DNA of 64,000 nt from Paramecium pentaurelia (GCA_905183005.1 CAJJDO010000014.1:63281-127280); one strand, 5' to 3'. Numbered from the stretch's first letter, positions 34,522 through 47,892 are shown. Notes: generated by a model from the letters alone, not told the origin. Numbers and translations are program-made.

Positions 34522-36653
34522 ATATGAACCTGCTAAAAAACTCTAAACTAAATTTTGTTTTCTTTAGAAAATTATTATTAATAAACTAATTTTAATGCAC
34601 ACTTTCACACTTAACTAAATTTTTTCATTCTAAATTTATTTAATTTTTTATATAAAATGAATAGCAAGCATTAAGAACTAAAAGCTAAGCATTATAGTAT
34701 TAATTAATCTTGAATCATTAAGTTGATAAAATGTGAGTACTACACAAGTGACTAAATGAGATATGAGTAAACTTCCAAAAATATATAACATAAATATTAA
34801 TTAATATAAACAATAATTAATACTATCAACAAGTTCAATTAAATTAAATTATGTAAATAATTGAGAATAAAAATATTAAAAAAATATTCAATTAGCTTAA
34901 TATTAATTTCTAATGACGAAAACACCAGTTCCATACTTTATAAACATGTCATACAGAATCTTTGTAAAAATTAATGAATAGCGTATACTATTTCAATTAT
35001 TAAAGTAAATGTAAGGATTTTAAAAATTGAATAAAAAAATTTCAACTGATTTTATATTTTTGTTGGTTAATATCACTAATGTTAAATTAATCTTTAATTG
35101 CTTCTAAAATGTTATTTCTCTTAAATTACTATTATTAATTACTATTTTTTTTTTAAGAAAAATGAATAAATCTGCTTTCTAATTAAATTAGAAACTCATA
35201 TTTAAATTTACTATAAATAATAATCACAAAAAATAATAAACTTGATTAAAAGTTCATTAAATTAGATTTATTTCATTGATGCTATTAAAGATGGATTCAT
35301 AGATAAAATGATAAATATTAGATTAATCATAGTATTGTTTTTGAAAAAGAGATTCATTTGAAAATTTCTTAATAAAAATATATAAATTTTATAATTAGAA
35401 TAATAAACCAAATTCTAGACCAAATTCTAATACTAGACCAAAACAGAGATTTAAAAAAAAGGCAAATTTTTTAAGTAAAAGATAAACAAAACTTTATTAA
35501 AGTGCTATTTATAATTGGTGTTTGGAAATATTATTGTTTTTTTCATATAAATTATTTTAATAAAAAATAGAAAATTAATGGTTCATGAGGTTTATATAAA
35601 TTTTCATAATTAGATAAGGAATTAATTGGTTTATCTAAATGTAAAATTGATTAATGTTTCTAAGTATCTTTAAGTAAAACTTGAAATCAAAAATCATATT
35701 CATTATTTTATTTTTGAATTTTTATTAGAAATTTATTTTCCCTATGATCAAGTAATAGTAATATATTAGAAATATCTTCATGTTAAGGATTTCGTAAACT
35801 TATCTATAGTTTTTGTTAATAGAAAACATTCAACAATAATGATACTCTTTAAAAAATAAAATAGATCTTAAATTTAGTTGATATAAATACTTTAATAAAT
35901 CAACTTCTCAAATGATATTGTTTGTTTAAGTTAATAAACAGATAATGAAAAAATAAAACAATTTCTTATTTAGAAAAATGTAGAAAATCAAAGCTCTAAT
36001 ATAGAAAAATGAACATATATGAATACAGTGATAAAGGAAGGTCATATAATAATATATTTCTATTATAAAAATAAATATATAAAAATTTAATAAAGAATTA
36101 TAAATAATAACAAGCTATATGATATGAATCACAAGTCTTTCTCAATTAAATTAGTAATAGTGAAGAAGGAATAATTCATTAATAAGAAAGTAAGTATTCA
36201 TTCTTAATTTAATCAAATGTTTAATTGAATTCAATAATAAATAATTATTGAATTGAATTTTACACCAAATATTTCAATTATACTCAAATATTAAATATTT
36301 ATATCACTGAATATTCTAAAGTATTATATTATATAAGAGCATCATCAAATAAATTTGTCCTTGATTATAGTCTCTCTGAAAATTTTATTACTGATTTTAA
36401 TTTTTAGAGAAATTTCAAAAAAATTATCTAAGAAGAATATGATTAATATTTGACTTACATTGATAATAGAAAATTATTTGCCTAGTTTGTAATAAAAAAT
36501 TTTTTATAAACTAGCCTATTTCGTAATTGTTTTGATTAAGTTAAGAATTATTATTGATATATTTTATTTATTAGAATCTTTTTTTGGATAAAGAATTATC
36601 TCTCTGCTCCATTTAATTGTTGATAAATCTGATATTAATAAATATTAAATAAA
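34522..36653. other. 2.1-kb gene-poor, extremely AT-rich gap
   Basis: No convincing gene on either strand. A frame open from about 35350 to 35650 lacks an ATG and carries a short tandem repeat (NSRPNSNTRP at ~35405-35445); it may be a gene remnant. A 38-codon ORF with an ATG lies at ~36009. The rest is poly-A/T runs. It is the longest gene-free stretch of the window and lies between the 5' ends of the histidine kinase and the giant Cys-rich gene, so it may hold long promoters. Confidence 0.5.
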
Positions 36654-39600
36654 ATGTTCCATTTGTTAGTTTTGTTGATAATAGTTACGAATAGTTTTCC
36701 TATAACAGAACTTGTGGAAGGCACTTCAACATCAAATTTAAAATGGGAAAAGCAAGATTCTTCTCCATTTAATTAATAATTTTCTTGTGACAATGGATAG
36801 TTGATAGGACCTTTTCTTGGTAAGGTTGAAATGAATATAAAAAAAACAATTACCGATCTTGAACCTCATTATTCATTATAAATTACAATAGATCTTTTAT
36901 TAACAGAATATTGGTCGGGAATATCAAACTATGTTAATATATTACTAGATTCATAAACTATTTATTCTGATTCATCTATAAGCTCCTCTAATTTCAATAC
37001 TCCCAGTAATTATTGCCAAACAAATGCATTTTTGTAAGTATTTAAATTATATTAGTACATTTGTGTATAATTAATAATTAATCACTATAAGGTAGAAGAT
37101 AATTAATCAAAATATAAGTCCCACTTTAGAAATTTAATCTAGTTTTTAGTGCACTTAATTATCTACATACACAACTTGTGAGAAATTATTAGTGAAAAAT
37201 ATTGTTATCACTCCCTTCTTATGTCATTTTACTTGTCTTACTTGCAACGGTCCTGATAAACATCATTGTTTAACATGTCCATAAGGAATAATATAAAATG
37301 GCAGATGCAACTGTGAAAACGGATATTATTCTTTTAATTATTAATGCATTTAATCATGCCCCTAATATTATATTAATTAGGGTTAAGAATGTAGATTAAA
37401 CTGTTCATTAAATTGTTAAGATTGTTAAGGAAAATAATGTAGAAATTGTGAAAATGGCTATATATTATATAATGGATCTTGTGTCAATAGTTGTCCAAAA
37501 GGTAGTTCTTTATAAAATGACATTTGCGTTGATTATTCTGATTAATCAAAATTTGGTTCTGAATTTATAGGAAAATATTTTGATGGCTTATAAATAGATC
37601 TTGAAAGTTAAATAAGTGAGTTTACCTTTACTTTTAATCCTTTATTATCAAAATTGACAGGATAAATATTTTCTACTTTCAATAATTAATATTTATTAGG
37701 AGGGTTTGGTGTTTGGGGTGATGGATATTTTAATATTAATTATTATGGACTCCCTGCGCATAATAAAATAAGAATATATTTAACAGCATGGTTCATTGAT
37801 AATTGGACTGATGAACATATTATTGTTAAATTAGATAATCAAATAATATACGATATCCCCTATTAATCATAAAAGGCAATTAATAATTTATTTTACTAAA
37901 GCAATAATGATTACATTGAAGATATTTTTTTGAATGTTGTACATACATCAAGTTCAGCTTAAATAACTTTTTAAACAACCTTATCTATATCTGCTTATTA
38001 AGCCAGTTTAGCATTAAGTAATATATATATTTTAATCGATTATTGTGATGATAATTGTGATATTTGTATAAATACTTAATGCACTGCATGTAAAGCTCCT
38101 TATTAATTAATACATAATGTATGTGCACTTTGTGATTCTACTAATTTTAGAAATAGTGATTGTACCTGTCAAATAGGTTATTATGATGATAATATAAACT
38201 AATAATGTTAAAAATGTAGATAAGAGTGTGAATCATGTCTTGATGCCAATATATGTACTTATTGTAAATTGGGAACTAATTTAATAACATTGCCTTATTG
38301 TATGAACTGCAATACAGGTTTTTATTATGATAATGGAATGTGTTCTAAATGTGATCCAAGTTGTTTGTCTTGTTTTGGAAATGGAAAATCTTAATGTTTA
38401 TCATGTTATAATGACTATGTTTTGAATAATAATAATGAATGTCAAACTTGTATGACAAATTAATTTATTTACAATAATACTTGTTAGGATTGCTAATACA
38501 ATTGTGAAACTTGTAATGCTCCATAAAATTGTTTAACATGTACAATAGGAAGAATTAATGCTCCCTTTTGTATATGTCAGACAGGTATATTATATCCTTA
38601 TAATATTATAAGGATATTTTGAAAGTGATACCAAATAATGTTAACCATGTAATTTTAATTGTTCTTCTTGTGAAATTCAAAAAGATAATTGTTTAATTTG
38701 TTCAGGAAATAGATTAAATCCTCCTTTATGTAAATGTCCTAGTGATTCTGATTAGAATGATAGTTATATTTGGTGCACAGGTATGAAATAAATATAAATT
38801 TAGATTGTTCTATTGTTAATTTAGATATAAAAATAACTAATAATATCAAAAAATTAATAATAAAATTTGGAAAACAAATAAAAACAATTAATTCTTATTG
38901 TCCAGGACTATTTGAAGAATCTACACTTCATTATTTAGGTATTAATCCTATTTGCTTTGTTAATTCATATTCTATTGAAATTCTTTTAGGTTAAAATGCA
39001 ACTATTTATTTTGGATTGTCTATTCATTTCAAACCAAATATAATTAAATTATAATAATGTTAACAATCAGTATCTTAATTTTTGAATAATATTTTAAACT
39101 ATAGCACAGATTTAGAAGCTCCTTTGATAATATTCTCAAAAAATTCTGTAGAGTTGTCAACTTGCTCTAATAATTATAATCCAGATACAATCTATTAAAT
39201 CTAAACCTATAATTTTGGAAGTAATCAAATAACTTTTATAGAATGGAAATTGATTAGGGCCTCCTAATAAGATCCAAAAATTATTCAACTTCTAGATAAT
39301 CTAACAAATTAATTTAAGAATTATAATTAAACAAATAAATTTGAATTCCTTTACCATAAACTAGATATGAATAATGAAATTTTATTAGAATTAAAGTATC
39401 AAAATTTTTTAGGTATTTAAGGAAGCAGTTTTATTACAATTAAATAATTAAAAAACAAATTGCAATTAAATGTCCAAACACAAAAAAATAAATATTTAAA
39501 TTCTTAATTAATCCAAATTTTTATATAGGTCTCTTAATGTTAAGAAGTACTGAAAAATGATGATAAATTTAATATTTCAATTATAATTGGCACTCTTAAT

Positions 39601-42600
39601 AAGTAAGTTGAAGTACGTTAGGGGGAATATTATATTTATTATATAGAACCTTATATGCTCAATCCAGGTCTTTAATAGTTAAATATTAAAGTCTTTTATC
39701 AAGAAAACCTATAGATAGAAGATAATTATTAGATTCTAATAGTGAACGAAGGACCTTTGTTATAATTAATGACTGAAACAAACTATTTGAGCTTTTCATA
39801 AAAATTAGTGATACATGGGGAAGTGAAAAATCTAGAATAACAAAATCCTTTATTGAAATGGGATTGCTTTGATATTACTTAAAATGCTGAATGTTAAACT
39901 TTAAATCAGACCTTATTGATTTTATCTGATTCATAAAATCTGACTCTATAGCCTTATACATTAAATCCTTTTACAGTTTATAAATTTACAGCTAGCTTCT
40001 TAGATTTACAATAATCTGTATCAATTACTATTGTTGAAACAAATGTTCCTAAAATTGAATATGAGTCCTATCCTAAAATTTCTGATGGATTCATCAATTA
40101 TTATGATTAACTACTATTCAAATTCAAATATCTAGAAATAGTTTAAAACCCTGATTTACTATTATATACAGGAATATTATCAAATTCTGACTTATTAATA
40201 AAGCATTTTAGATTCAATTATTTAGAATTGTAAATAAGTCTTTGGCATTATTTTACTATTGATGAATTAACAAACCATATGACATTAAAGATAAACATTC
40301 ATAATCCTGATTACTTTTTGCCATCTTAAGTTACTATACCATTAAATATTAATATACCACCTTTAAAATGCAGGATAAATCTTGATTCATAGAATGCATC
40401 TACAATCTCCAATTTTACAATAAAAGTAACCAATTGTTAAGATGATAATATTCCATTATAATATAGATTAGTACTTTATTATAATGATTCAGATCTAAAT
40501 TTAGATTATTCTATTAATACAATTTAAAAAGGAATTATTTTATTTGATTATTAGTATAGTAATATATTTGAAACTAAATTGACAGGTAATGAAATTATTT
40601 AATTAATGGTTTAAGTAAAAGATAATCTTAATGGTATAAGTAATTACACTACTTCATTAAATTTTACATATGTATAAGGACATTTAGCTAAGTTAAACTT
40701 GAATTCAGGGTCTATAACAGAAACTTTAATTTATGCAGCTAGTTTATAATTTGAATAAATTTCTATTTCTTAAGAAATATCATAAATTCTATAAAAATAA
40801 ATAGAATATTTTTCTAGTTGCTAATGTGTTACACAAAAATAATTGGTAACTCTAAAAACTTTATCAAAAAATCATATGAGTTGGAAACATTATGATATTT
40901 AAAATGAATTATCTTTATAAAAAGAAAGGTTAAGTTCTATAAAATAATTATTGGCAAATTAACATTTAATTGAGTATTATAAATATGAACATACATTATA
41001 AGAATTAAAAAAAATAACTTTATTAGAAGAAACAGTAGAGATAGCAAAATACATTAATGAATTGTATGAATTAAATAGAGTTTACTAATATTAAACAAGA
41101 ATTTTAATAAAAGATTAAGATATCTAAATAAAACGAACTAATAACTATATTATCATGGATTCAATAAATTTAATTGCTGATATTTTATTGTAAAATTAAA
41201 TAATAAATGGAAAATTATTAAATATTACAACAAATTCTTTTAAAATTTCTACATAAAAAACAACTTAAAAAGTATTGGAATACTTAATAAGCAATTCTTT
41301 AACTGAACCATAAGTTATTGGATAAGAAGAATAATTAGATAATAAAAAGCCAGAATTAGAAACTTATTCTTATAAAATGGTTAGGTATAGCACAAACCCT
41401 TATAATTATGACTCCTATTTTACAAATAATTATGCAGTTTAATAAGATTACCCATTGTATTAACCTGAAATTAAATATTTATCTAACCAAAATCTATTTT
41501 AAAATATTATCACAGCTTAAGGTATCAGATATAATTTTGAAAATTAAGATTAAAATCTAATAGTAGAATGTGTGGCAAAAGTGAAAGAAAGTTGGAGTTT
41601 AGATTCTTGTTAAACTATTTAAGAAAATAAAAAAATAATATGTTAATGTTAATATATCTCTTCAACAACAATATTGGAAGCAGCACAAAAAATATTTGAT
41701 GAAGCTGTTGATTTCTTTTCACTTTAAACTATACATAGAATGCTTAAATGTTAATACTAGTCTATTATATTTACATATATAGTGATGATTTATACAATTT
41801 TGTTTCTTTGGTTTATTCTTTATGGATATAAATTGGATTAGACCAAAAATGAAGATAACTTATTTCATTCAACCAAGGTTACTCCAACTGATTGGGATTT
41901 TGCAACAGAAAAACATGGAAGAATTATAAATATAGGAGAAACAGAATCTGAAAAATAATTGGCAACTATGGATGGAAATGTTATTAGAAGAGAAAATCCA
42001 AAAAAAACCATATTTAATTCTAATGATAGCCAAATCACATCTGATGATAAATACTTAAAACGCCCTAGTGTGGATTATTATAAAAAAATGTTAGCTACAA
42101 AGAAAAGTTTAGCTATAGCAACTAATATTTGTTCAGAGAGGATCATGGAAGAAAATGAACCTTAATTATCCCCAAAATCAAGAACTCAAAATAGTCCAAG
42201 TGTTAAAATAGTTACTTCACCATTGTCAACACCTAGAATGTAATATTTAAATTGTTAAGAATGTCTGTATGAACAATATATTACTTAAAGAATTACTTTT
42301 GGAAAAGCTATACTATTTTATATTGAAGTATTTTATTTATTGAAAACCTTAGATAAATCACAAAGTACTAAGTCTCTATTATTTATATGATAAAGATTGT
42401 TCTAGAATTTACAGAACTATCATTTTATATGTGGCTTTATTAGGGGAGATAAGCATTTTGACATTTTTTGGAAAAGTAAAGTATTTTTTTTAATGTAGAT
42501 CATTAATTTTAATTCAATAATAGCACTCTCTTTGTTATAAACCTTATTTGGAGTAATTTATAGAAAATTACTATAAGTATTTTTAAGATCAGAAAAAAAA

Positions 42601-42870
42601 TTCATAAATTATATAGGGTTTAATTTAGTAATATTGAGTATTTTATTCTTTTTATTCATGATATTTGGTAGTGTGGCTAAATATCAATCAGTTTTAGAAG
42701 CTTCATTATGGGGAGTAGCTTATATAAGCAGTTTTATATTAGATTATATAGTTTATACTAACTTTCAGATTTTATTATGTTTCTCAATAATTGTGAAATT
42801 TGGAAATTCATAGACTGTTAAAGTATTCTATATATCTATTTTAGAAATATTTAAAAGTATTTTTGAATGA
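36654..42870 (+). CDS. giant Cys-rich, GPS-containing membrane protein of polycystin-1/REJ type
   Basis: Six introns (22, 27, 28, 23, 25, 23 nt) leave 2022 residues in exact phase. Order: signal peptide (MFHLLVLLIIVTNSFPI); beta-rich head; furin/EGF-like Cys repeats (CDICINTQCTACKAP, CQKCRQECESCLDANIC, CETCNAPQNCLTC) to ~residue 690; a long Cys-poor beta region of REJ style (~700-1550); and a GPS-like motif VKESWSLDSCQ..IICQCQYISST (~1610-1640). The first membrane helix (IIFTYIVMIYTILFLWFILYG) comes next, then a cytosolic loop, HKVLSLYYLYDKDCSRIYR and further helices, ending EIFKSIFE. This matches polycystin-1/PKDREJ architecture without a visible channel domain. Probable surface or ciliary mechanosensor or adhesion protein; function inferred. 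Confidence 0.8.
38593..38616. repeat. 24-nt perfect palindrome spanning a 3' splice site
   Basis: tatccttataat is followed by its exact reverse complement. It covers most of the 28-nt intron at 38585-38612 and the first exon bases. It may fold at the RNA level. Confidence 0.8.
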
Positions 42871-43030
42871 TAAGGTGTTTATCTAAATTTTTGGAAATGC
42901 ATGATTATAGATATTTGTAAATATGATTGCATGTATATTTACTTCATAAATATTAATATCTTGATTAAGACAAAAAAATAAATATTTTAATGATATTTTA
43001 TTTGTTGTAATAATGTATTAATGTTCATAT
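42871..43030. other. short convergent spacer at the start of duplicated block A'
   Basis: Between the giant gene's stop and the stop codon of the ATP-synthase-like copy. No feature beyond A/T runs; the duplicated block starts at 43012. Confidence 0.6.
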
Positions 43031-44136
43031 TCATTGTCCCCAAGAAGCTAGTTGTCTCTTTACATTATCATAATTCTTAAGGGTTTAATCTATCTTTGGT
43101 TCAGCTCTTAAGAAATCTTCCTTTGCTCTGAATTTATTATAATAAATATATACTTTTTATCGTTTGCTTGGATAGCAGCTAATTAGTCCTTACTGAGTGA
43201 TATCAATTTCTTCTATCTAAATTGAATATGATGAATTCATACTCAGCTGGTGATAGATTCTAAATTTTGCTTACATGTTCTCTAATAGTCTTAAGAATCA
43301 TATCAATTAATGGATCATTCTCATATGTCATCTTTCCTTAAGCTAATCCTCTAAGAGCAGATTTGAATGAGGCTTTTTAAATTTCTGGAAGATTGCTCTT
43401 AAGATTAGTATCAAGTGACTTTTGAGCAGCTTCAATAATATCTGATAGAAGTCTATTTTAATTAATCTTAAATTATTGAATCTACATACTTATTCAGCTT
43501 ATTGAGCTTATTTAAGAATATTTTAAGATCTCTCTGCAACATGTCTTTAGAGATTTAATTATTCATTCATTAAGAACTTAAATATAAATGATAATATTAT
43601 ACTGTATTAATTAATTCTGCTTTAACATCTCTAAATTCTTTATGTAATTAACCATATTCAATTTATCCTTTGGCTGCTTCTAAAAGAGTTCTAATTTTGA
43701 GTTGCATATTTTCATGATAATATTAATCAAGTTAGAAACATTCATTTCCAGCTACTCTTCTGTAAAATCTAGCAAGTAATGGTTTCATGAATGATTTACG
43801 ACCTTCCAAGTAAAAGTACATAATTTGCATCCAGAATAGGAATGGCAAAAATGATGATTTAGCAATCCAATGTAGATTAGTTGTGCCTGCAGCAAATCCA
43901 ATTACAATCAAACCACCATAAGTAAGTAGAAGGTATTTTCTAGCCACAAGGAAATTTTCATAATGTGGTGATACTTATTCTGGTCCAATAAAGTTGTAAA
44001 ACAATTCAGATGATTTGATCTAGCTTAGTAATTAGCACTTACACCACTGAAATTTACAGGGTTATGTGGATTGTTGTATGGGTGTTCAAATACTTTGCCT
44101 TATGGTGCAACATTTGGAGCTTTATTCTCTTTTTCA
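43012..44136. repeat. copy A' of an unmerged 1125-nt block
   Basis: Identical in length and nearly in sequence to 44138-45262. Differences cluster near the right end (for example ggttatgtgg/ggttgtgtgg, tttggagctt/tttggtgcct). The copies are joined by the N at 44137. It carries a 5'-truncated second copy of the ATP-synthase b-like gene (stop at 43031-43033). Confidence 0.95.
43031..44136 (-). pseudogene. 5'-truncated duplicate of the ATP-synthase b-like gene, most likely an assembly artefact
   Basis: It repeats exons and introns of the gene at 44157-45446 but stops at the N, lacking the first ~60 codons. It ends QLASWGQ like the intact copy. Because the copy boundary coincides exactly with the N, it is best read as the overhanging end of a contig, not a real paralogue. 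Confidence 0.85.
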
Positions 44137-44137
44137 N

Positions 44138-45262
44138 AATGTATTAATGTTCATATTCATTGTCCCCAAGAAGCTAGTTGTCTCTTTACATTATCATAAT
44201 TCTTAAGGGTTTAATCTATCTTTGGTTCAGCTCTTAAGAAATCTTCCTTTGCTCTGAATTTATTATAATAAATATATACTTTTTATCGTTTGCTTGGATA
44301 GCAGCTAATTAGTCCTTACTGAGTGATATCAATTTCTTCTATCTAAATTGAATATGATGAATTCATACTCAGCTGGTGATAGATTCTAAATTTTGCTTAC
44401 ATGTTCTCTAATAGTCTTAAGAATCATATCAATTAATGGATCATTCTCATATGTCATCTTTCCTTAAGCTAATCCTCTAAGAGCAGATTTGAATGAGGCT
44501 TTTTAAATTTCTGGAAGATTGCTCTTAAGATTAGTATCAAGTGACTTTTGAGCAGCTTCAATAATATCTGATAGAAGTCTATTTTAATTAATCTTAAATT
44601 ATTGAATCTACATACTTATTCAGCTTATTGAGCTTATTTAAGAATATTTTAAGATCTCTCTGCAACATGTCTTTAGAGATTTAATTATTCATTCATTAAG
44701 AACTTAAATATAAATGATAATATTATACTGTATTAATTAATTCTGCTTTAACATCTCTAAATTCTTTATGTAATTAACCATATTCAATTTATCCTTTGGC
44801 TGCTTCTAAAAGAGTTCTAATTTTGAGTTGCATATTTTCATGATAATATTAATCAAGTTAGAAACATTCATTTCCAGCTACTCTTCTGTAAAATCTAGCA
44901 AGTAATGGTTTCATGAATGATTTACGACCTTCCAAGTAAAAGTACATAATTTGCATCCAGAATAGGAATGGCAAAAATGATGATTTAGCAATCCAATGTA
45001 GATTAGTTGTGCCTGCAGCAAATCCAATTACAATCAAACCACCATAAGTAAGTAGAAGGTATTTTCTAGCCACAAGGAAATTTTCATAATGTGGTGATAC
45101 TTATTCTGGTCCAATAAAGTTGTAAAACAATTCAGATGATTTAATCTAGCTTAGTAATTAGCACTTACACCACTGAAATTTACAGGGTTGTGTGGATTAT
45201 TGTATGGATGTTCAAATACTTTGCCTTATGGTGCAACATTTGGTGCCTTATTCTCTTTTTCA
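44138..45262. repeat. copy B' of the unmerged 1125-nt block
   Basis: Begins directly after the N at 44137 and continues into unique sequence of the intact gene. See copy A'. Confidence 0.95.
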
Positions 45263-45446
45263 ATAGCTTCACTATCAAATTTTATATAGACATAGCTTAC
45301 AGCTTTTAATTGAATTGAGTAACATATTCAGCATATTTGCTTTAGAATCTTTAGAAATTCTTTCCTGCAATATCTTTATGTGAAGCTGTGGCTGTAGCAA
45401 AACCGAAAAATCCAACTCGACCTGAAGATTTTACCAAAAATTACAT
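44157..45446 (-). CDS. mitochondrial ATP synthase peripheral-stalk subunit b-like protein
   Basis: Six introns (29, 23, 26, 23, 26, 26 nt) leave 378 residues exactly in phase. N-terminus MQFLVKSSGRVGFFGFATAT looks like a mitochondrial targeting sequence. Hydrophobic segments YLLLTYGGLIVIGFAAGTT and SSFLPFLFWMQIMYFYL are followed by a long charged helix (LKIRTLLEAAKGQIEYGQLH, QRHVAERSQNILKQAQQAE) of the kind seen in F-type b subunits, ending RQLASWGQ. In ciliates this stalk subunit is highly diverged and often missed by similarity search; the assignment rests on layout, so it is moderate. Start codon 17 nt from the divergent RagC/D start. Confidence 0.6.
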
Positions 45447-45463
45447 TTATTTAAATATATTTA

Positions 45464-46466
45464 ATGAACAATGACATCTGTATGTTTGGATTGACAAAAT
45501 CTGGAAAAACTTCTATGATTAGAGTTATATTCTAAAAGTTAGAAATATTCAGAACATTCCAATTAGATCCAACAAATAGAATGGAATCAGTTACAGTCAA
45601 TTTAGGATCTCATATTCATTTTAAGATTTATGAGTTTTCTGGACATTATGATTTAAATGATTCATAACCACCTGAAATTGCAGCAATGGAAACTTGTAGT
45701 CTAATGATCTATGTTATTGATTCTTAAGTAATATAATATTCTATATATATTTTTTTATAGGCAGAACCATTTAATGAGGCTGTATAATATTTAAGATAAG
45801 CCATTCAGACTGTAAAATAAAGATCCCCTCATTGTGAATGTCATTGCTTTATTCATAAGGTTGATCCTGACATTGAAGATAACAAAAAGAATGGTAATTA
45901 TGATAAATAATTTTTAAGAATTACTATAATAAATTTAAAAGGATATTTCAGATGAGTTATCAAAGAATAGTATGAGTTAAATTAAGGTTGACTTTCATGT
46001 GACATCTATCTTTGATCATTCATATTTGGAACATTTTAGTAAGGTAATCCAAAGAATATTACCATACTCTTAATCTATATAAACATTATTAGATTCATTC
46101 AATTTATCATGTAAAATAGAAAAGTCCTTTTTATTTGAAATATACTCTAAATTATATTTGGCTAGTGATTCATAACATTTTCATAGTACAAATTTCTAGT
46201 TGTGTTCTGAAATGATTGATGTATTTATAGATGTTACATGTATTTATGGAAAGTTGGATGATGCTGGACAAAGTTAAATAAAATTATCAGATGGATCAAT
46301 ATTAATATATTAGACAGTGAATGAGTAATATTATAAATAGTATGTTTTTAGAGGTATATCTTTAATAAGTATTTTGAAATCTGAGAACCTAGAAAGACCA
46401 TTTTTATTGGAATACAATATAAATTAATTTAGATAGGGTTTAGCATAAATATTTAAAATTAAATGA
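45464..46466 (+). CDS. RagC/D-type small GTPase (Gtr2 class)
   Basis: Two introns (33 and 25 nt) leave 314 residues. The P-loop GLTKSGKTSM (~9-18) has the Rag pattern; LDPTNRMESVTVNLGSHIHF and the switch-II-like YEFSGHYDLND follow, and the G4 region is FIHKVDPDIEDNKKN (HKVD as in RagC/D). The C-terminal roadblock-like domain is present (SEMIDVFIDVTCIYG, GISLISILKSENL). Rag heterodimers sit on lysosomes and signal amino acids to TORC1. The residue types at HKVD favour C/D over A/B. Its partner RagA/B is not in the window. Confidence 0.9.
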
Positions 46467-46505
46467 AACAATAATAATAAAAATTAGTAGTTAAATTTCA
46501 AATCA

Positions 46506-47892
46506 ATGTACAAAAACTAAAAATACTTCTGGGATGCATTAAAAGTACGAGATAATCGTGATCCTACATATAGTGTTAATCTTCCTTCTCATTCTCCAAA
46601 GATACCATTTAAGCGACCTTTTTAAGCAGAAACTATAAATCGATCTATGGAGAACAACAAGGGTCGTTATTCAGAAAAGCATCTTGACTAGAGTCCTAAT
46701 CAAAAATTGAAACCAGTTGCATAACCAGCTTATTTTAGTTAAGAAGGATTGTTATTAACAAGAAATACAAAATTACCAAATTATGAACCAACTCGTTGTT
46801 CTAGCAATGAAAATGGTATAATAAGAGCATATGCTGCAAATACTAATTAAGGGATTGTAAGAGATTACAATGAAGACAGAGTATCTATAATATTGAATAT
46901 CGTTAAACCATAAAATAGACAACATGAAAATTGGCCTAGATGTTCTTTTTTTGGTGTTTATGATGGTCATGGAGGTTCTACATGTGCAGATTTTTTAAGA
47001 GATAATTTACATCAATTTGTAATAAAAGAATTAGATTTTCCTTGGAATCCATATGAAGCATTAAGAAAAGGTTTTGCAGCAGCAGAATAGTATTTTTAAG
47101 AATTTGCAGTATCTCAATTCAATAAAGGAATACCTGAAAGAAGTGGATCTTGTGCAATTGTGGCTTTATTAGTAGGTGATGTTTGTTATGTTGCTAATGT
47201 TGGAGACAGTAGAGCAGTGTTATGTGGAGGTAATAATAAATCAGCATTACCATTATCAAGAGATCACAAACCTTGTGATGAATTAGAAAAATTAAGAATA
47301 TAAAAAGCAGGTGGGAAAATATATTAGTAATCTATTTAATAATAAATTAAAGAACTCAATAATAATAAGATGATCAATAAGTTTTTGTTGGACCTTTAAG
47401 AGTATTACCTGGTAGATTATCAGTAAGTAGAACTTTTGGAGATATTGAGGCTAAATTAGAAAGATTTGGAGGAAAACCAAATGTTGTAGTAGCAGAACCA
47501 GAATTAAGAAGCTTTAAAGTTTAAGAAGATCATTAATATATTGTATTAGCTAGTATTAAATTTAATAAATATTTAAAGGTGATGGAATATTTGATAAAAT
47601 GTCATCAAATGAAGTTGTTGATATAATGACTAAAGAATTAGATTCTAATTCTAATATACATCAAGGTTGTAGTATTGGAGTAGAATAAGTTTTAAAGGAA
47701 AGTATCAATAGAAGAACTTTAGATAATATTACAGTTGTTGTAGTGGCTTTCTAGGGGGAACAAATGAAAAGATTGAAGAATGAAATAGTTAAAAGAAATT
47801 AAATTAAAAAAACAGTATAGGCTGTCTTGTGTAATTAGGAAGATTAAGAGAATACTCCTGGATTAATTAATACCTATAAACGATATATTTGA
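46506..47892 (+). CDS. PP2C-type protein phosphatase
   Basis: Two 26-nt introns leave 444 residues. After a ~110-residue N-terminal extension come the PP2C metal motifs in order: NQGIVRDYNEDR, FFGVYDGHGG (~153), ERSGSCAIVALLV, VANVGDSRAVLC, SRDHKPCDELEK, LSVSRTFGDIEAK, and YIVLASDGIFDK completed across an intron, ending with RRTLDNITVVVVAF. All metal-binding Asp residues are present, so it should be active on phospho-Ser/Thr. It lies 39 nt after the RagC/D gene on the same strand, with no sign of co-transcription. Confidence 0.93.

Noticed and set aside
35349..35653. A gene with NSRPNSN repeats
   Set aside because: No ATG, preceded by TGA and followed by an early TGA, with no neighbouring exon; listed only as a possible relic.
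43732..45073. Two identical 71-residue membrane proteins as separate paralogues
   Set aside because: They are the same exon of one ATP-synthase-like gene in two copies of an unmerged block.
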